Shown: piece after piece, positions 49,521 through 63,672 of the stretch
Numbering within the stretch: position 1 is the stretch's first letter
How the letters are laid out: each line of letters starts with the position of its first letter
Origin: Novosphingobium sp. PP1Y
GTDB taxonomy: Bacteria; Pseudomonadota; Alphaproteobacteria; Sphingomonadales; Sphingomonadaceae
DNA: 64,000 nt
Direction: 5' to 3'
Assembly: GCF_000253255.1 (NCBI RefSeq)
Contig: NC_015580.1
Location: forward strand, 2,555,001-2,619,000
Notes under the pieces: model-generated
The model's input: only the letters and a program-made list of their open reading frames with translations
Database searches by the model: none
Told to the model about the DNA's origin: nothing
Made by a program: the position numbers and the translations under genes

Positions 49521-51050
49521 TTGGCCGACGAAACCATTCCCCCCACGACCACCGATGCCGGCATTCGCGTCCAGAGCGACGAGCATTCCCTGACTGTGGG
49601 ACGCGACGGGCCGATCGTACTCAATGACCATTATCTGCTTGAACAGATAGCGAATTTCAACCGGGAGCGCATTCCCGAGCGCCAGCCCCATGCCAAGGGC
49701 AGCGGGGCCTTCGGTCATTTCGAGGTGACCAATGACGTCTCGCGCTACACCAAGGCGAAAGTCTTCCAGCCCGGCGCCAGGGCCCAGACCTTGGCCCGCT
49801 TCTCTACCGTTGCAGGTGAGCGCGGCAGTCCGGACACCTGGCGCGATCCGCGCGGCTTTGCCGTAAAGTTCTACACCGAGGACGGCAATTTCGACATGGT
49901 CGGCAACAACACGCCGATTTTCTTCATACGCGATCCGATGAAGTTCCAGCACTTCATCCGCAGCCAGAAGCGCCGCGCCGACAACGGCCTTCGCGATCAC
50001 GACATGCAGTGGGACTTCTGGACGCTTTCACCGGAAAGTGCGCATCAGGTTACCTATCTCATGGGCGACCGCGGCGTACCGAAAACCTGGCGAGAGATGA
50101 ACGGCTATTCCAGCCACACCTACTCGCTGGTCAATGCCTCGGGTGAGAAGTTCTGGGTGAAGTTCCACTTCAAGACCGATCTCGGCGACGGGAATGCCTA
50201 CCTTTCCCAGGATGAGGCCGACGAGATGGCGGGAAAGGACGGCGACTTCCATCGGCGCGACCTGTTCGATGCCATTGCGCGCGGCGACCATCCGAGCTGG
50301 ACGCTCTACTGGCAGGTCATGCCGTTCGAGGATGCGAAGACCTATCGCATCAATCCCTTCGATCTCACCAAGGTCTGGCCGCATTCGGACTATCCCCTCA
50401 TCGAGGTCGGCAAGCTCACGCTTGACCGCAATCCAACCGATTTCCATACCGAGATCGAGCAGGCCGCGTTCGAGCCCAACAACATGGTGCCCGGCATCGG
50501 CCTGTCTCCCGACAAGATGCTGCTCGCACGCGGGTTTGCCTACTCCGATGCCCATCGCGCGCGACTGGGCGTGAACTACAAGCAGATTCCGGTGAACAAG
50601 CCGCAGTGCCCGGTCTTCAGTTATTCGAAGGATGGGGCAGGACGTACCGAGAACGTGTCCGATCCGGTCTATGCGCCCAACAGCTACGGCGGTCCGGCCG
50701 CGCAGCCCGACCTCTCCGGCGAAGCGGGCCTGTGGTACGCGGACGGGGAAATGGTGCGCTCGGCCTATACGCCGCGCAAGGATGACGACGATGTCAGCCA
50801 GCCGCGGGCGCTCATCCGCGACGTGATGGACGATGCCGCGCGCGCAAGGCTCGTGATGAATATCGTCGGCCACCTGTGCGACGGGGTGTCGGAGAAAGTT
50901 CTCACGCGCGCGTTCGATTACTGGAAGGCCATTGACGCGGAGACCGGTGAGAAAGTCGAAAAGGGCGTGCGCGAGAAACTGGGCGGCAAATCCGAGGCAC
51001 CCGGAATGGCCTCGGCCGAAGCGATCGCGGAGCAAGAGCTCGCCGAATAA
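49521..51050 (+). CDS. katA: KatA-type monofunctional haem catalase
   Basis: 509 aa from a TTG at 49521, with GGAGG 9 bases upstream. Clade-3 small-subunit catalase. VQSDEHSLTVGRDGPIVLNDHYLLEQIANFNRERIPER, distal His region with FGHFEVTNDVSRYT, RFSTVAGERGSPDTWRDPRGFAVKFYTEDGNFDMVGNNTPIFFIRD, and proximal Tyr motif LLARGFAYSDAHRARLGVNY (RxxxYxxxxR). Cytoplasmic peroxide removal. Terminator immediately after. Confidence 0.98.
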   Translation: MADETIPPTTTDAGIRVQSDEHSLTVGRDGPIVLNDHYLLEQIANFNRERIPERQPHAKGSGAFGHFEVTNDVSRYTKAKVFQPGARAQTLARFSTVAGERGSPDTWRDPRGFAVKFYTEDGNFDMVGNNTPIFFIRDPMKFQHFIRSQKRRADNGLRDHDMQWDFWTLSPESAHQVTYLMGDRGVPKTWREMNGYSSHTYSLVNASGEKFWVKFHFKTDLGDGNAYLSQDEADEMAGKDGDFHRRDLFDAIARGDHPSWTLYWQVMPFEDAKTYRINPFDLTKVWPHSDYPLIEVGKLTLDRNPTDFHTEIEQAAFEPNNMVPGIGLSPDKMLLARGFAYSDAHRARLGVNYKQIPVNKPQCPVFSYSKDGAGRTENVSDPVYAPNSYGGPAAQPDLSGEAGLWYADGEMVRSAYTPRKDDDDVSQPRALIRDVMDDAARARLVMNIVGHLCDGVSEKVLTRAFDYWKAIDAETGEKVEKGVREKLGGKSEAPGMASAEAIAEQELAE

Positions 51051-51075
51051 TCGGCCTTTCCCGCATGAAGAAGAA

Positions 51076-51101
51076 AAGCCCCGCTTCGGCGGGGCTTTTT
51101 T
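51076..51101 (+). terminator. katA terminator
   Basis: AAGCCCCGC-TTCG-GCGGGGCTTTTTT: 8 GC-rich pairs with a stable TTCG tetraloop and a T-run, 25 bases after the catalase stop. Confidence 0.9.
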
Positions 51102-51116
51102 GTGGATTGCGGACAA

Positions 51117-51143
51117 GAAAAACCCCGCCGAAGCGGGGCTTTT
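51117..51143 (-). terminator. rpoD terminator
   Basis: Minus strand GCCCCGC-TTCG-GCGGGGTTTTT, nearly the same hairpin as the katA terminator 20 bases away but serving the opposite strand, just after the rpoD stop. Confidence 0.85.
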
Positions 51144-51149
51144 CCGTCA

Positions 51150-53183
<2,034 letters not shown>

Positions 53184-53224
53184 TCCACCGCCGTTTATTC
53201 GTGCCGAACACCTCGATTATACAA

Positions 53225-55108
53225 TCAGGAGCCCGCCTGTCTTGTCGCCATTTGCCTGAGGCGACTGTCAAATTCCAGCTTTCTCTTGAGCAGGCGCTGC
53301 TGCTCGGCAAAGGCCTCGTCGGACAACTCGCTTTCAAACCGCGTAGTCGCTTGGGCCAGAGCCGCCTCCAGAACCGGACGCTCAACCAAGAGATCAATGG
53401 CCTGCGCCAGATCGGATACCGCCTGTTGCTCGTTTGCTTCCGGATGGAGAAAACTGAAACGAAGGCCTGAATATTCTGCGGTTCCGGGCGGCTGCAAACC
53501 ATTTTCCGTCAATATGGTGCCCAGCGCGCCGCTTTCAAGCGCGTCTTCGGCATCGCAGCAATCGAGCAGGGCCTCGAAGCGCGGATCGAGGCCGGGCGTG
53601 CGGGCCAGGGCCTCGGCATGGCGGGCCAGTTGCGAAGGCCAGCGGATCAGGCCGGCAAGTACTGCAGCCGAAAGTGCATCGCGTGCCCCGCCGCCTGAGC
53701 CTGCGTCGAAACGGCGCTTGAGCCGGTCAATCGATTCGGGGCTGGAGGGGACCGGGGCAGGGCGCCCGTTCCACTTGCCGCGCGGTCCGGAGCGGGTGAA
53801 CCCGCCGCCCTTCTGTCCGCCGCCCTGCCAGCGATTCTCGCGGCGCGGGAATGCGAACTCGGAATAGCGGTCGAGCAATTCGCGGCGATAGAGGCTGGCG
53901 ATGTCGGGGTGCTGGATCGCCTCGACATGCTCGATCAGGCGAGCCTTCAGGCCGGCCTTGTCCTCGGGGGTGACTAGGGGGTGCGAATCGCATTCGAATT
54001 CCCAGAGTACTTCGACGAGGCTGCGCGCGCCCTCGAGGATCTCTTCCAGGGCCCTTACTCCGCGCGCCTTGATCAGGTCGTCCGGGTCGAGGCCCTCGGG
54101 CAGGCGCACGATGCGCAGCGAATGGGCGGGGCGGAGCAGGGGCAGGGCGCGCGAAATCGCCCGCATTGCAGCGCGCTGGCCCGCGGTGTCGCCGTCGAAG
54201 CACAGGATCGGCGTTTCGACCTGGCGCCAGAGCATTTCGATCTGGTGTTCGGTCAGCGCCGTGCCGAGCGGGGCGACGCATTCGCCGATGCCTGCCGCAG
54301 CCAGCGCGATGACGTCCATGTAGCCTTCGACGACGATCATCCTGCCGCTCTGGCGTGCCGCAGGCGCGGCGCGGTGCAGGTTGTAGAGCGTGCGGCCCTT
54401 GTCGAAGAGCGGGGTATCGGGTGAATTCAGGTACTTGGGGGCGTCCATCTTCTCCTTGGTGAGAATGCGGCCGCCGAAAGCGATGACGCGGCCGCGCGCG
54501 TCCTCGATCGGAAGCATCAGGCGCCCGCGGAAGCGATCGTAGGGATCGCGGTTCTCCACGGCGATGCGCAGGCCCGCCTCGATCAGCATCGGTTCGGGGA
54601 ACTTGTCGAGCGCTTCCTTCATCGCCTGCCGCCCTTCCGGGGCATAGCCGAAGCCGAAACGGGCGACGGTATGGGCATCGAACCCGCGTGTGGCGAGGTA
54701 GGCGCGGGCTTCCTCGCCCTGGGGCGAGGACAGGTTCTGCACGAACCAGTCCTGGGCCGCATGCATCACGTCATGCAGCGTGTCGCGCTTTTCCGCGGCC
54801 TTGGCGGCGCGCGGGTCGGGGGCTGGCACGTCCATGCCGGCTTCGGCCGCGAGTTCCTTCACGGCATCCATGAAGTCGAGGCCCTGGTGGTCGGTCATCC
54901 AGCGAATCGCGTCGCCATGGGCCCCGCAACCGAAGCAGTGATAGAAGCCCTTTTCGTCGTTGACGGTGAAGCTGGGCGACTTCTCGTTATGGAAGGGGCA
55001 GCACGCCTTGTGCTCGCGACCTGCCTTCTGCAGGCGCACGGAGCGGCCGATCAACGCCGAGAGCGTCGTTCGGGACCTGAGCTGGTCTAGCCATTGCGGT
55101 GTGAGCAC
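53225..55108 (-). CDS. dnaG: DnaG, DNA primase
   Basis: 627 aa from GTG 55108 (MLTPQWLDQLRSRTTLSALIG). CHC2 zinc finger ACCPFHNEKSPSFTVNDEKGFYHCFGCGAHGD, catalytic core with TOPRIM (GRMIVVEGYMDVIALAAAGI; LCFDGDTAGQRAAMRAI) and a C-terminal helicase-binding region (SELSDEAFAEQQRLLKRKLEFDSRL). Basic Gly-rich linker near residue 430 (RWQGGGQKGGGFTRSGPRG). rpoD begins 41 bases downstream. Confidence 0.98.
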   Translation of the reverse strand: MLTPQWLDQLRSRTTLSALIGRSVRLQKAGREHKACCPFHNEKSPSFTVNDEKGFYHCFGCGAHGDAIRWMTDHQGLDFMDAVKELAAEAGMDVPAPDPRAAKAAEKRDTLHDVMHAAQDWFVQNLSSPQGEEARAYLATRGFDAHTVARFGFGYAPEGRQAMKEALDKFPEPMLIEAGLRIAVENRDPYDRFRGRLMLPIEDARGRVIAFGGRILTKEKMDAPKYLNSPDTPLFDKGRTLYNLHRAAPAARQSGRMIVVEGYMDVIALAAAGIGECVAPLGTALTEHQIEMLWRQVETPILCFDGDTAGQRAAMRAISRALPLLRPAHSLRIVRLPEGLDPDDLIKARGVRALEEILEGARSLVEVLWEFECDSHPLVTPEDKAGLKARLIEHVEAIQHPDIASLYRRELLDRYSEFAFPRRENRWQGGGQKGGGFTRSGPRGKWNGRPAPVPSSPESIDRLKRRFDAGSGGGARDALSAAVLAGLIRWPSQLARHAEALARTPGLDPRFEALLDCCDAEDALESGALGTILTENGLQPPGTAEYSGLRFSFLHPEANEQQAVSDLAQAIDLLVERPVLEAALAQATTRFESELSDEAFAEQQRLLKRKLEFDSRLRQMATRQAGS

Positions 55109-55138
55109 GGAGCGTGCCGCCGTTTCCTGTGAAGCCCG

Positions 55139-55591
55139 TCAGCTCAGCGCCGCCTTAACCCAGCCGCTGGCCTTGCCCATGTCGAGCTGGTTGCCGTGGC
55201 GCGCCTTCAGTTCGGCCATGACCTTGCCCATGTCCTTCATGCCTGCCGCGCCGGTTTCGGCCTTGATCGATTCGATCGCGGCCTTCGTTTCGTCTTCGGA
55301 CATCTGCGCGGGCAGGAACTCTTCGATCACCACCAGTTCGGCGCGTTCGTCGGCGGCACGTTCGGGGCGTCCGCCGTCCTCGAAGAGTTGAATCGATTCG
55401 CGGCGCTGCTTCACCATCTTTTGCAGCACCTCGATGACGAGGTCGTCGTCTTCCGGTTTCTTGTCGACGGTGCGAAGCTCGATGTCGCGGTCCTTGAGCT
55501 TGGCAAGGATGAGTCGCACGGCGGCAAGGCGCGGCTTGTCGCCGGCTTTCATCGCGGAAATCTGCGCGGCCTTGATCGAATCACGAAGCAT
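55139..55591 (-). CDS. yqeY: YqeY/GatB-like tRNA amidotransferase-related protein
   Basis: 150 aa from ATG 55591. MLRDSIKAAQISAMKAGDKPRLAAVRLILAKLKDRDIELR and LVVIEEFLPAQMSEDETKAAIESIKAETGAAGMKDMGKVMAELKARHGNQLDMGKASGWVKAAL: the standard YqeY domain. Function uncertain (GatB C-terminal-like). First gene of yqeY-dnaG-rpoD. Confidence 0.95.
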   Translation of the reverse strand: MLRDSIKAAQISAMKAGDKPRLAAVRLILAKLKDRDIELRTVDKKPEDDDLVIEVLQKMVKQRRESIQLFEDGGRPERAADERAELVVIEEFLPAQMSEDETKAAIESIKAETGAAGMKDMGKVMAELKARHGNQLDMGKASGWVKAALS

Positions 55592-55628
55592 TGTTTTTCT
55601 TTTGTCCTGAGGTTGGCGATTAGATTAG

Positions 55629-55656
55629 CGTATAAAACTAGCAAGACGCGCGCCAA
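55629..55656 (-). promoter_or_regulatory. probable sigma-70 promoter for yqeY-dnaG-rpoD
   Basis: Minus strand TTGGCG-N16-TATACG, ending 38 bases upstream of the yqeY start. Reasonable -35/-10 match for a housekeeping operon; by-eye call. Confidence 0.5.
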
Positions 55657-55750
55657 TTTGCACCCGCTGCCTTGACGCGCTGCACAAGCGTCTCTAGCGC
55701 GTGGGCCTTAGCACTAAACGTTAGAAACGCCGTAAACGGAGCGACCCACC

Positions 55751-56917
55751 ATGGCCGACGCCGCATTTTCGCTTGCGCCCAAACCGGAAGGGGCAACAGG
55801 CGTGCTTGTCTTGAGTGACGGGCACGTCATCTGGGGTCGTGGCTTCGGCGCTGTCGGCAATGCCGTCGGCGAAGTCTGCTTTAACACCTCGATGACCGGT
55901 TACCAGGAAGTGATGACCGATCCTTCCTATGCCGGACAGATCGTCACCTTCACTTTTCCCCACATCGGCAACGTCGGCGTCAACGACGAGGATCTTGAAT
56001 CCAGGGTCGATAGCGCTGTCGGTTGCGTCGTCCGCGAGGACGTCACGCCTTCGTCTAACTTCCGCGCGGAAGGCGAGTTCGGCGATTGGCTCGCAGCCAA
56101 GGGCAAGATCGGCCTTGCCGGTGTCGATACCCGCGCCCTGACCCGCCGCATCCGCTTGTCGGGCGCGCCCAATGCAGTGATCGCGCACGATCCCAAGGGC
56201 GAGTTCGATATTCCGGCGCTGATCAAGAAGGCGCAGGAGTGGCCGGGCCTCGAAGGCATGGACCTTGCCAAGATCGTCAGCCGCGAACACCAGGAGGGCT
56301 GGGAAGGCTCTACCTGGACGCTCGGCCAGGGTTACGGCCGCTCGCCGCGCGACGAACGGCCGCATGTCGTCGCGATGGATTTCGGCGCCAAGGACAACAT
56401 CTTCCGCAACCTGGTGAAGGCCGGCGCGCGCGTGACGGTGGTTCCCGCCGAGGCGACGCTGGAGCAGGTGCTCGAGCTGAAGCCCGAAGGCGTGTTCCTT
56501 TCCAATGGCCCGGGCGACCCGGCGGCGACCGGCAAGTATGCCGTTCCCGTCATCCAGGGCCTGCTTGAGCGCGACGTGCCGATCTTCGGCATCTGCCTGG
56601 GTCACCAGATGCTGGCGCTCGCCGCCGGTGCCAGCACATCGAAGATGCACCAGGGCCACCGCGGCGCCAACCACCCGGTCAAGCGCCTTGCCGACGACGT
56701 CGTAGAGATCACCTCGATGAACCACGGCTTCGCGGTCGACAATGCAACGTTGCCCGATACCATCGAAGAGACTCACGTCTCGCTGTTCGACGGTTCGAAC
56801 TGCGGCATCGCGATCAAGGGCAAGAAGGCGTTCGGCGTCCAGTATCACCCCGAGGCAAGCCCGGGGCCGCAGGACAGCTTCTACCTCTTCGAGAAGTTCG
56901 TGGGCTCGCTGGCTTGA
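55751..56917 (+). CDS. carA: CarA, carbamoyl-phosphate synthase small (glutaminase) subunit
   Basis: 388 aa from ATG 55751. N-terminal CPSase domain (ATGVLVLSDGHVIWGRGFGAVGNAVGEVCFNTSMTGYQEVMTDPSYAGQIVTFTFPHIGNVGVN), class I amidotransferase with nucleophile Cys in VPIFGICLGHQMLALAAG and catalytic His-Glu in FGVQYHPEASPG. Divergent from yqeY. Confidence 0.98.
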   Translation: MADAAFSLAPKPEGATGVLVLSDGHVIWGRGFGAVGNAVGEVCFNTSMTGYQEVMTDPSYAGQIVTFTFPHIGNVGVNDEDLESRVDSAVGCVVREDVTPSSNFRAEGEFGDWLAAKGKIGLAGVDTRALTRRIRLSGAPNAVIAHDPKGEFDIPALIKKAQEWPGLEGMDLAKIVSREHQEGWEGSTWTLGQGYGRSPRDERPHVVAMDFGAKDNIFRNLVKAGARVTVVPAEATLEQVLELKPEGVFLSNGPGDPAATGKYAVPVIQGLLERDVPIFGICLGHQMLALAAGASTSKMHQGHRGANHPVKRLADDVVEITSMNHGFAVDNATLPDTIEETHVSLFDGSNCGIAIKGKKAFGVQYHPEASPGPQDSFYLFEKFVGSLA

Positions 56918-57219
56918 AGGCTGGCCTCGCCCTTCTGGTCGGCGCGGCCGGCCTGCTTGCGGGATGCGAAGCGCCTCCCGTCAAGCCGGCATTGAGCGAT
57001 GCCGATTTCAAGGTTGTTTCCGACAAGTGCGGTGTAACCGCAGCGTCGATCAGCCTGAAGGGCGATGAAGTCTCGTTCGAGCCGCGCAGCCCGGCGGACC
57101 GAAGCCGGGCTGCCTGCGTGTTCAAGGCGATCCGCGAACGCTTCCCGGCGGCGCGGATCGGCATTCAGGATGCGGCCGATGGGAAATCGCAGGACACTTC
57201 GAACGGAGTGACCTCATGA
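56914..57219 (+). CDS. small lipoprotein between carA and carB
   Basis: 101 aa from TTG 56914, which overlaps the carA stop (TTGA). Lipoprotein signal (M)KAGLALLVGAAGLLAGC with lipobox LLAGC, then a globular region (LSDADFKVVSDKCGVTAASISLKGDEVSFEPRSPADRSRAACVFKAIRERFPAARIGIQDA) with two Cys. Unrelated in function to pyrimidine synthesis as far as visible; no family recognised. Confidence 0.68.
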   Translation: MKAGLALLVGAAGLLAGCEAPPVKPALSDADFKVVSDKCGVTAASISLKGDEVSFEPRSPADRSRAACVFKAIRERFPAARIGIQDAADGKSQDTSNGVTS

Positions 57220-57398
57220 TTACCGGCGTTTCGCAACCAATCGTTTCCTGCGATTACGGACAGGCACATGGTCCGGCAGTCGCAGGAACAAGAACCAAGG
57301 TCGGAGCCGAAGACCTGCCCTGACAGGTCCCGGCATCCGGCAACCCGGTCGCCTCAGGGCGGCTTTAACTGTAAGCACACTTCCAAGGCAGGAAACCC

Positions 57399-60722
<3,324 letters not shown>

Positions 60723-60825
60723 AATCGATCTTGCCTCCCCACATCGCTGCAGGTCGGCCCCCGTGCCTCAAGGGACGGGACGGACGAGTAGTCTGCAGCA
60801 AGGGAGGCAACAGGAGGAATTATTG

Positions 60826-61302
60826 ATGGCCAGTATAGAAAAGCTGCCCATGCTCGCCGAAGGGTATGAGAGGCTGACCGCAGAGCTGAAGGCCCTGCGC
60901 GAGGAGCGTCCGCGGATCGTCGATGCCATCGAAGAAGCGCGCGCGCATGGCGATCTTTCCGAAAATGCAGAATATCATGCGGCCAAGGAACGCCAGGGCC
61001 AGGTCGAGGCGACCATTGCCGACCTCGAGGACAAGGTCAGCCGCGCGCAGATCGTCGATCCCAAGACCCTCTCGGGCTCGAAGGTGATCTTCGGCGCGAC
61101 GGTGACCCTGCTTGACGATGACGACAAGCCGGTGAAGTACCAGATCGTCGGTCCCTACGAAGCGGACGCGAAGATCGGACGCATCAGCTATAACTCGCCG
61201 CTGGGCAAGGCGCTGATCGGTCGCCAGGTCGAGGACGAAGTGGAAGTGACCGTCCCTGCGGGCGACAAGTTCTACCTCGTGCAGAAGATCGAATTCATCT
61301 GA
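60826..61302 (+). CDS. greA: GreA, transcript cleavage factor
   Basis: 158 aa from ATG 60826, with AGGAGGAAT just upstream. N-terminal coiled coil LTAELKALREERPRIVDAIEEARAHGDLSENAEYHAAKERQGQVEATIADLEDKVSRAQIV (acidic tip DLSENAEY), C-terminal FKBP-like domain. Rescues arrested RNA polymerase. 103 bases after carB. Confidence 0.98.
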   Translation: MASIEKLPMLAEGYERLTAELKALREERPRIVDAIEEARAHGDLSENAEYHAAKERQGQVEATIADLEDKVSRAQIVDPKTLSGSKVIFGATVTLLDDDDKPVKYQIVGPYEADAKIGRISYNSPLGKALIGRQVEDEVEVTVPAGDKFYLVQKIEFI

Positions 61303-61342
61303 GCCGTGGGGCGATAACGCCCCTGCCAGTTACGGACATGAA

Positions 61343-61368
61343 AAAGGCCGGCGAAATCGCCGGCCTTT
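61343..61368. terminator. bidirectional terminator between greA and DUF4170 gene
   Basis: 11-base arms AAAGGCCGGCG / CGCCGGCCTTT around AAAT, with AA before and TTTG after. Serves greA on the plus strand and the convergent DUF4170 gene on the minus strand, whose stop is 30 bases away. Confidence 0.85.
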
Positions 61369-61397
61369 GTTCGTTTGGGCTTTCCTCAAAGAACCGA

Positions 61398-61619
61398 TCA
61401 GCCTTCGGGCAGTTCAGGCTCGAGCAAGCGGTGGAGATGCACGATGACGTACTTCATTTCGGCATCGTCCACGGTGCGCTGTGCGCTGGAGCGCCAGGCT
61501 TCTTCGGCCGAGGCGTAGTCAGGGAAGATGCCGACGAGATCGACGTTCTTGAGGTCTGAAAATTCGAGGCTGCGCGGGTCCGTGACCCGGCCGCCCATGA
61601 CAAGATGAAGCTTCTGCAT
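61398..61619 (-). CDS. DUF4170 family protein
   Basis: 73 aa from ATG 61619. MQKLHLVMGGRVTDPRSLEFSDLKNVDLVGIFPDYASAEEAWRSSAQRTVDDAEMKYVIVHLHRLLEP is the DUF4170 pattern found across alphaproteobacteria. Small cytoplasmic protein of unknown function. Confidence 0.85.
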   Translation of the reverse strand: MQKLHLVMGGRVTDPRSLEFSDLKNVDLVGIFPDYASAEEAWRSSAQRTVDDAEMKYVIVHLHRLLEPELPEG

Positions 61620-61654
61620 GAGGGAGGACCGCTTTCCTGTTGGGAGGAGCGATC

Positions 61655-61683
61655 CCTATAATTTTTGACAGGGGCAAGGGCAA
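61655..61683 (-). promoter_or_regulatory. possible sigma-70 promoter for DUF4170 gene
   Basis: Minus strand TTGCCC-N17-TATAGG, 36 bases upstream of the start. Moderate match, by eye. Confidence 0.4.
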
Positions 61684-61760
61684 GGCTTCATCGCATGCGC
61701 GACGGGCCTATCTTCGCTGCTGCAAATCGTTAGCAGTAAGCCGCGCAGGCCGTTTCAGTG

Positions 61761-62288
61761 TCAGCGCTTAGCCCGCTTCTTCAGTTCACTGGCCATGTCC
61801 GCGATCTCGTGCCCCTTTTCGGCGGCGGCTTCACTCACTTTACTGGCCTTCCTGGCGGTGGTCCGACCGAAAGCGCCCGCAGCTGCGACCGCTGCGAGAG
61901 CGAGTTTCTCGATGCTGGCGGCCGTGGCGCTGCTCGCCCTTTCAGCGGTGCTCGCCAGCTTTCCGGCGGATTCCCGAGCTTCCACGCCCAATTCCTGCGC
62001 CTTTTCGGACGTCTCCCGGCCGAACATGACCGTTGCGGCACCGGCTGCCTCGGCAAGCTTCGTGGCGCGGCCGATGAGGCTGCGACCGGTCTTGCGCGGC
62101 AGCAAAGCGCTGGCGGCAACTCCCAAGGCGAGCCCGCCTGCTACGGTGATCACCGGATGCTTCTTGACGAAGCCGACGACCTTCTCACGCGGCCGAAGTT
62201 CGGTCTTGGCCGGAGTAAGCGGCACGACGTTATTCGCACCAGTTGCACTGGTCGGGATCTCCGGGGCGTTGGGATCGCTGTCAGTCAT
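61761..62288 (-). CDS. hypothetical membrane protein, stress operon gene 4
   Basis: 175 aa from ATG 62288, overlapping the preceding gene by 8 bases. One hydrophobic segment (HPVITVAGGLALGVAASALL, residues about 44-63), followed by about 100 residues of Ala-rich helix (KLAEAAGAATV, EKAQELGVEARESAGKLASTAERASSATA) and a basic end KKRAKR. Resembles membrane-anchored helical stress proteins of the YqjD/YtxH style. Confidence 0.72.
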   Translation of the reverse strand: MTDSDPNAPEIPTSATGANNVVPLTPAKTELRPREKVVGFVKKHPVITVAGGLALGVAASALLPRKTGRSLIGRATKLAEAAGAATVMFGRETSEKAQELGVEARESAGKLASTAERASSATAASIEKLALAAVAAAGAFGRTTARKASKVSEAAAEKGHEIADMASELKKRAKR

Positions 62289-62598
62289 TGTCCGCTTCCT
62301 TCTTCCATTTCGCTTCCGGGCCGAGCAGGGTGTCGAACCAGGCCTTGATCGGGTTCCTCAAAAACCAAAGCATGAGAGCGGCCAAGGTTCCCCCGACCAC
62401 GCCGGGATTGCTCTCGGCAACGTCGACGGCCTCGCCGAACATGTCCTTGGCCTGTTCCAGCGTCTCATCGATCATCCGGCCGGCGATACCGCGCTCTTCC
62501 ATGTCGGCCTTGATTGCGCCGTAACGCGTATCGAATGTGGCGCGCGCGGCATCGCGCGCGGCCCTATCCGCTTCGAGCTTGCGGGCTAGGTTGCCCAT
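62281..62598 (-). CDS. hypothetical membrane protein, stress operon gene 3
   Basis: 105 aa from ATG 62598, 4 bases after the holin-like gene. A charged helical N-terminus (ARKLEADRAARDAARATFDTRYGAIKADMEERG), one hydrophobic segment (GVVGGTLAALMLWFLRNPI, about residue 67-85), and an acidic/basic tail. Unknown; layout is like a short ElaB/YqjK-type companion protein. Confidence 0.7.
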   Translation of the reverse strand: MGNLARKLEADRAARDAARATFDTRYGAIKADMEERGIAGRMIDETLEQAKDMFGEAVDVAESNPGVVGGTLAALMLWFLRNPIKAWFDTLLGPEAKWKKEADND

Positions 62599-62602
62599 CG
62601 GA

Positions 62603-62983
62603 CTATCCCCTGTTGTCGGAAATGGCAGTCAGCATGTTCCTGAGCCGTGTCCTGGCAGAAAGCGCGCAGAGAGCGGATACGAGGACCAGCGTCCCGGTAA
62701 CTGCGAGCATGGCACCCCAAGGTCCAAGCACCGGGCCGAGCGCGATGACGGCGCCGACGACCAGTGCCATGACTGCGAAGAACAGCAGGACGAGGGCGAC
62801 CACGCCGAGCAGCGCGATGCCCTTGGCCTCTGCACTGGCATAGGCTGCGCGCGTCTTCTGGAAGGCGAATTCCGCCTCGGCCAGCACGCGGGCGTCCTGC
62901 GCCAATTGGCGCAGATCTTCGGAAAGGGTCACCGTCTCCGCTTCGTCGGGCGGAGGAACGAGGTTGGATTGGGCTTCGGCCAT
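62603..62983 (-). CDS. phage-holin-like (YqjE/PF07332-type) membrane protein
   Basis: 126 aa from ATG 62983. Helical N-terminus (TLSEDLRQLAQDARVLAEAEFAFQKTRAAYASAEAKG) and two tandem spans (IALLGVVALVLLFFAVMALVVGAVIAL and GPWGAMLAVTGTLVLVSALCAL), the arrangement of the Phage_holin_3_6/YqjE family. Despite the name, cellular members are envelope proteins next to yqjD-like genes, as here. Confidence 0.8.
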   Translation of the reverse strand: MAEAQSNLVPPPDEAETVTLSEDLRQLAQDARVLAEAEFAFQKTRAAYASAEAKGIALLGVVALVLLFFAVMALVVGAVIALGPVLGPWGAMLAVTGTLVLVSALCALSARTRLRNMLTAISDNRG

Positions 62984-63011
62984 GCTTGTCAATCGGTCTT
63001 GCCCGGAGCCA

Positions 63012-63581
63012 TCACTTGCTCTTCTTGAACATGCGTCCGAACAGGAAACCGGCCGCGACGGCCATCCCAACGGCAAGCCCCGGGCTGGTGCGGACGAATT
63101 CCTTGGCATCTTCGCCCAGATCGTCGAGCGACTTTTCATCGAGCCTCGTGGCGGCGTCCTGGACCGACTTGGAAGCGGTGCGCACATAATCGCCGTACTT
63201 CGGCCCGACCTTCTCATCGATCAGGTGGACATTCTCGTCCATGATCTTCGAAAGGCCAACCATGGCCTGGCTGGTGCGCGCCTTGCCTTCGTTGGCGAGA
63301 TCGGTGGCCTTGACCTTCGCGTCGGCAGCATAGGCACTGGCCTTCTCGCGGGCTTCGGCCGCGTAGTCGTTGGCCTTGGTCCGCGCATCGTCTGACCGCG
63401 TCTTGGCCTCGCTTGACCATTCATTGGTCGCCTGGGTCAGTTTTCCGCGATATTCTTCGGCACGCGCCTGGGCTTCCTTGCCGAGAGCCTGTGCGCCGGC
63501 CTTGGCTTCTTCCATCGCCTTGGCAAAGTGGTTCTTGGCGGATTCGGCATCGTTTCCGGTGGTAGCGGTAGGTTCGGCCAT
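63012..63581 (-). CDS. ElaB/YqjD-like membrane-anchored helical protein
   Basis: 189 aa from ATG 63581. Long Ala/Lys/Glu-rich amphipathic helix (residues about 15-115, e.g. AMEEAKAGAQALGKEAQARAEEYRG and DYAAEAREKASAYAADAKVKATDLA) and a C-terminal membrane anchor with the YqjD-type ending RTSPGLAVGMAVAAGFLFGRMFKKSK. Family knowledge: ElaB/YqjD are stationary-phase/stress proteins that bind ribosomes at the membrane. First gene of a four-gene operon under an EcfG promoter. Confidence 0.85.
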   Translation of the reverse strand: MAEPTATTGNDAESAKNHFAKAMEEAKAGAQALGKEAQARAEEYRGKLTQATNEWSSEAKTRSDDARTKANDYAAEAREKASAYAADAKVKATDLANEGKARTSQAMVGLSKIMDENVHLIDEKVGPKYGDYVRTASKSVQDAATRLDEKSLDDLGEDAKEFVRTSPGLAVGMAVAAGFLFGRMFKKSK

Positions 63582-63672
63582 ACGTCTATCCTTCCTTCGT
63601 TTCCCGTTCGCCGGGACTATCCCCATATAGGCGGTGCGCGTACAGAGTAACACATCTTGCCTATAGATCCCC

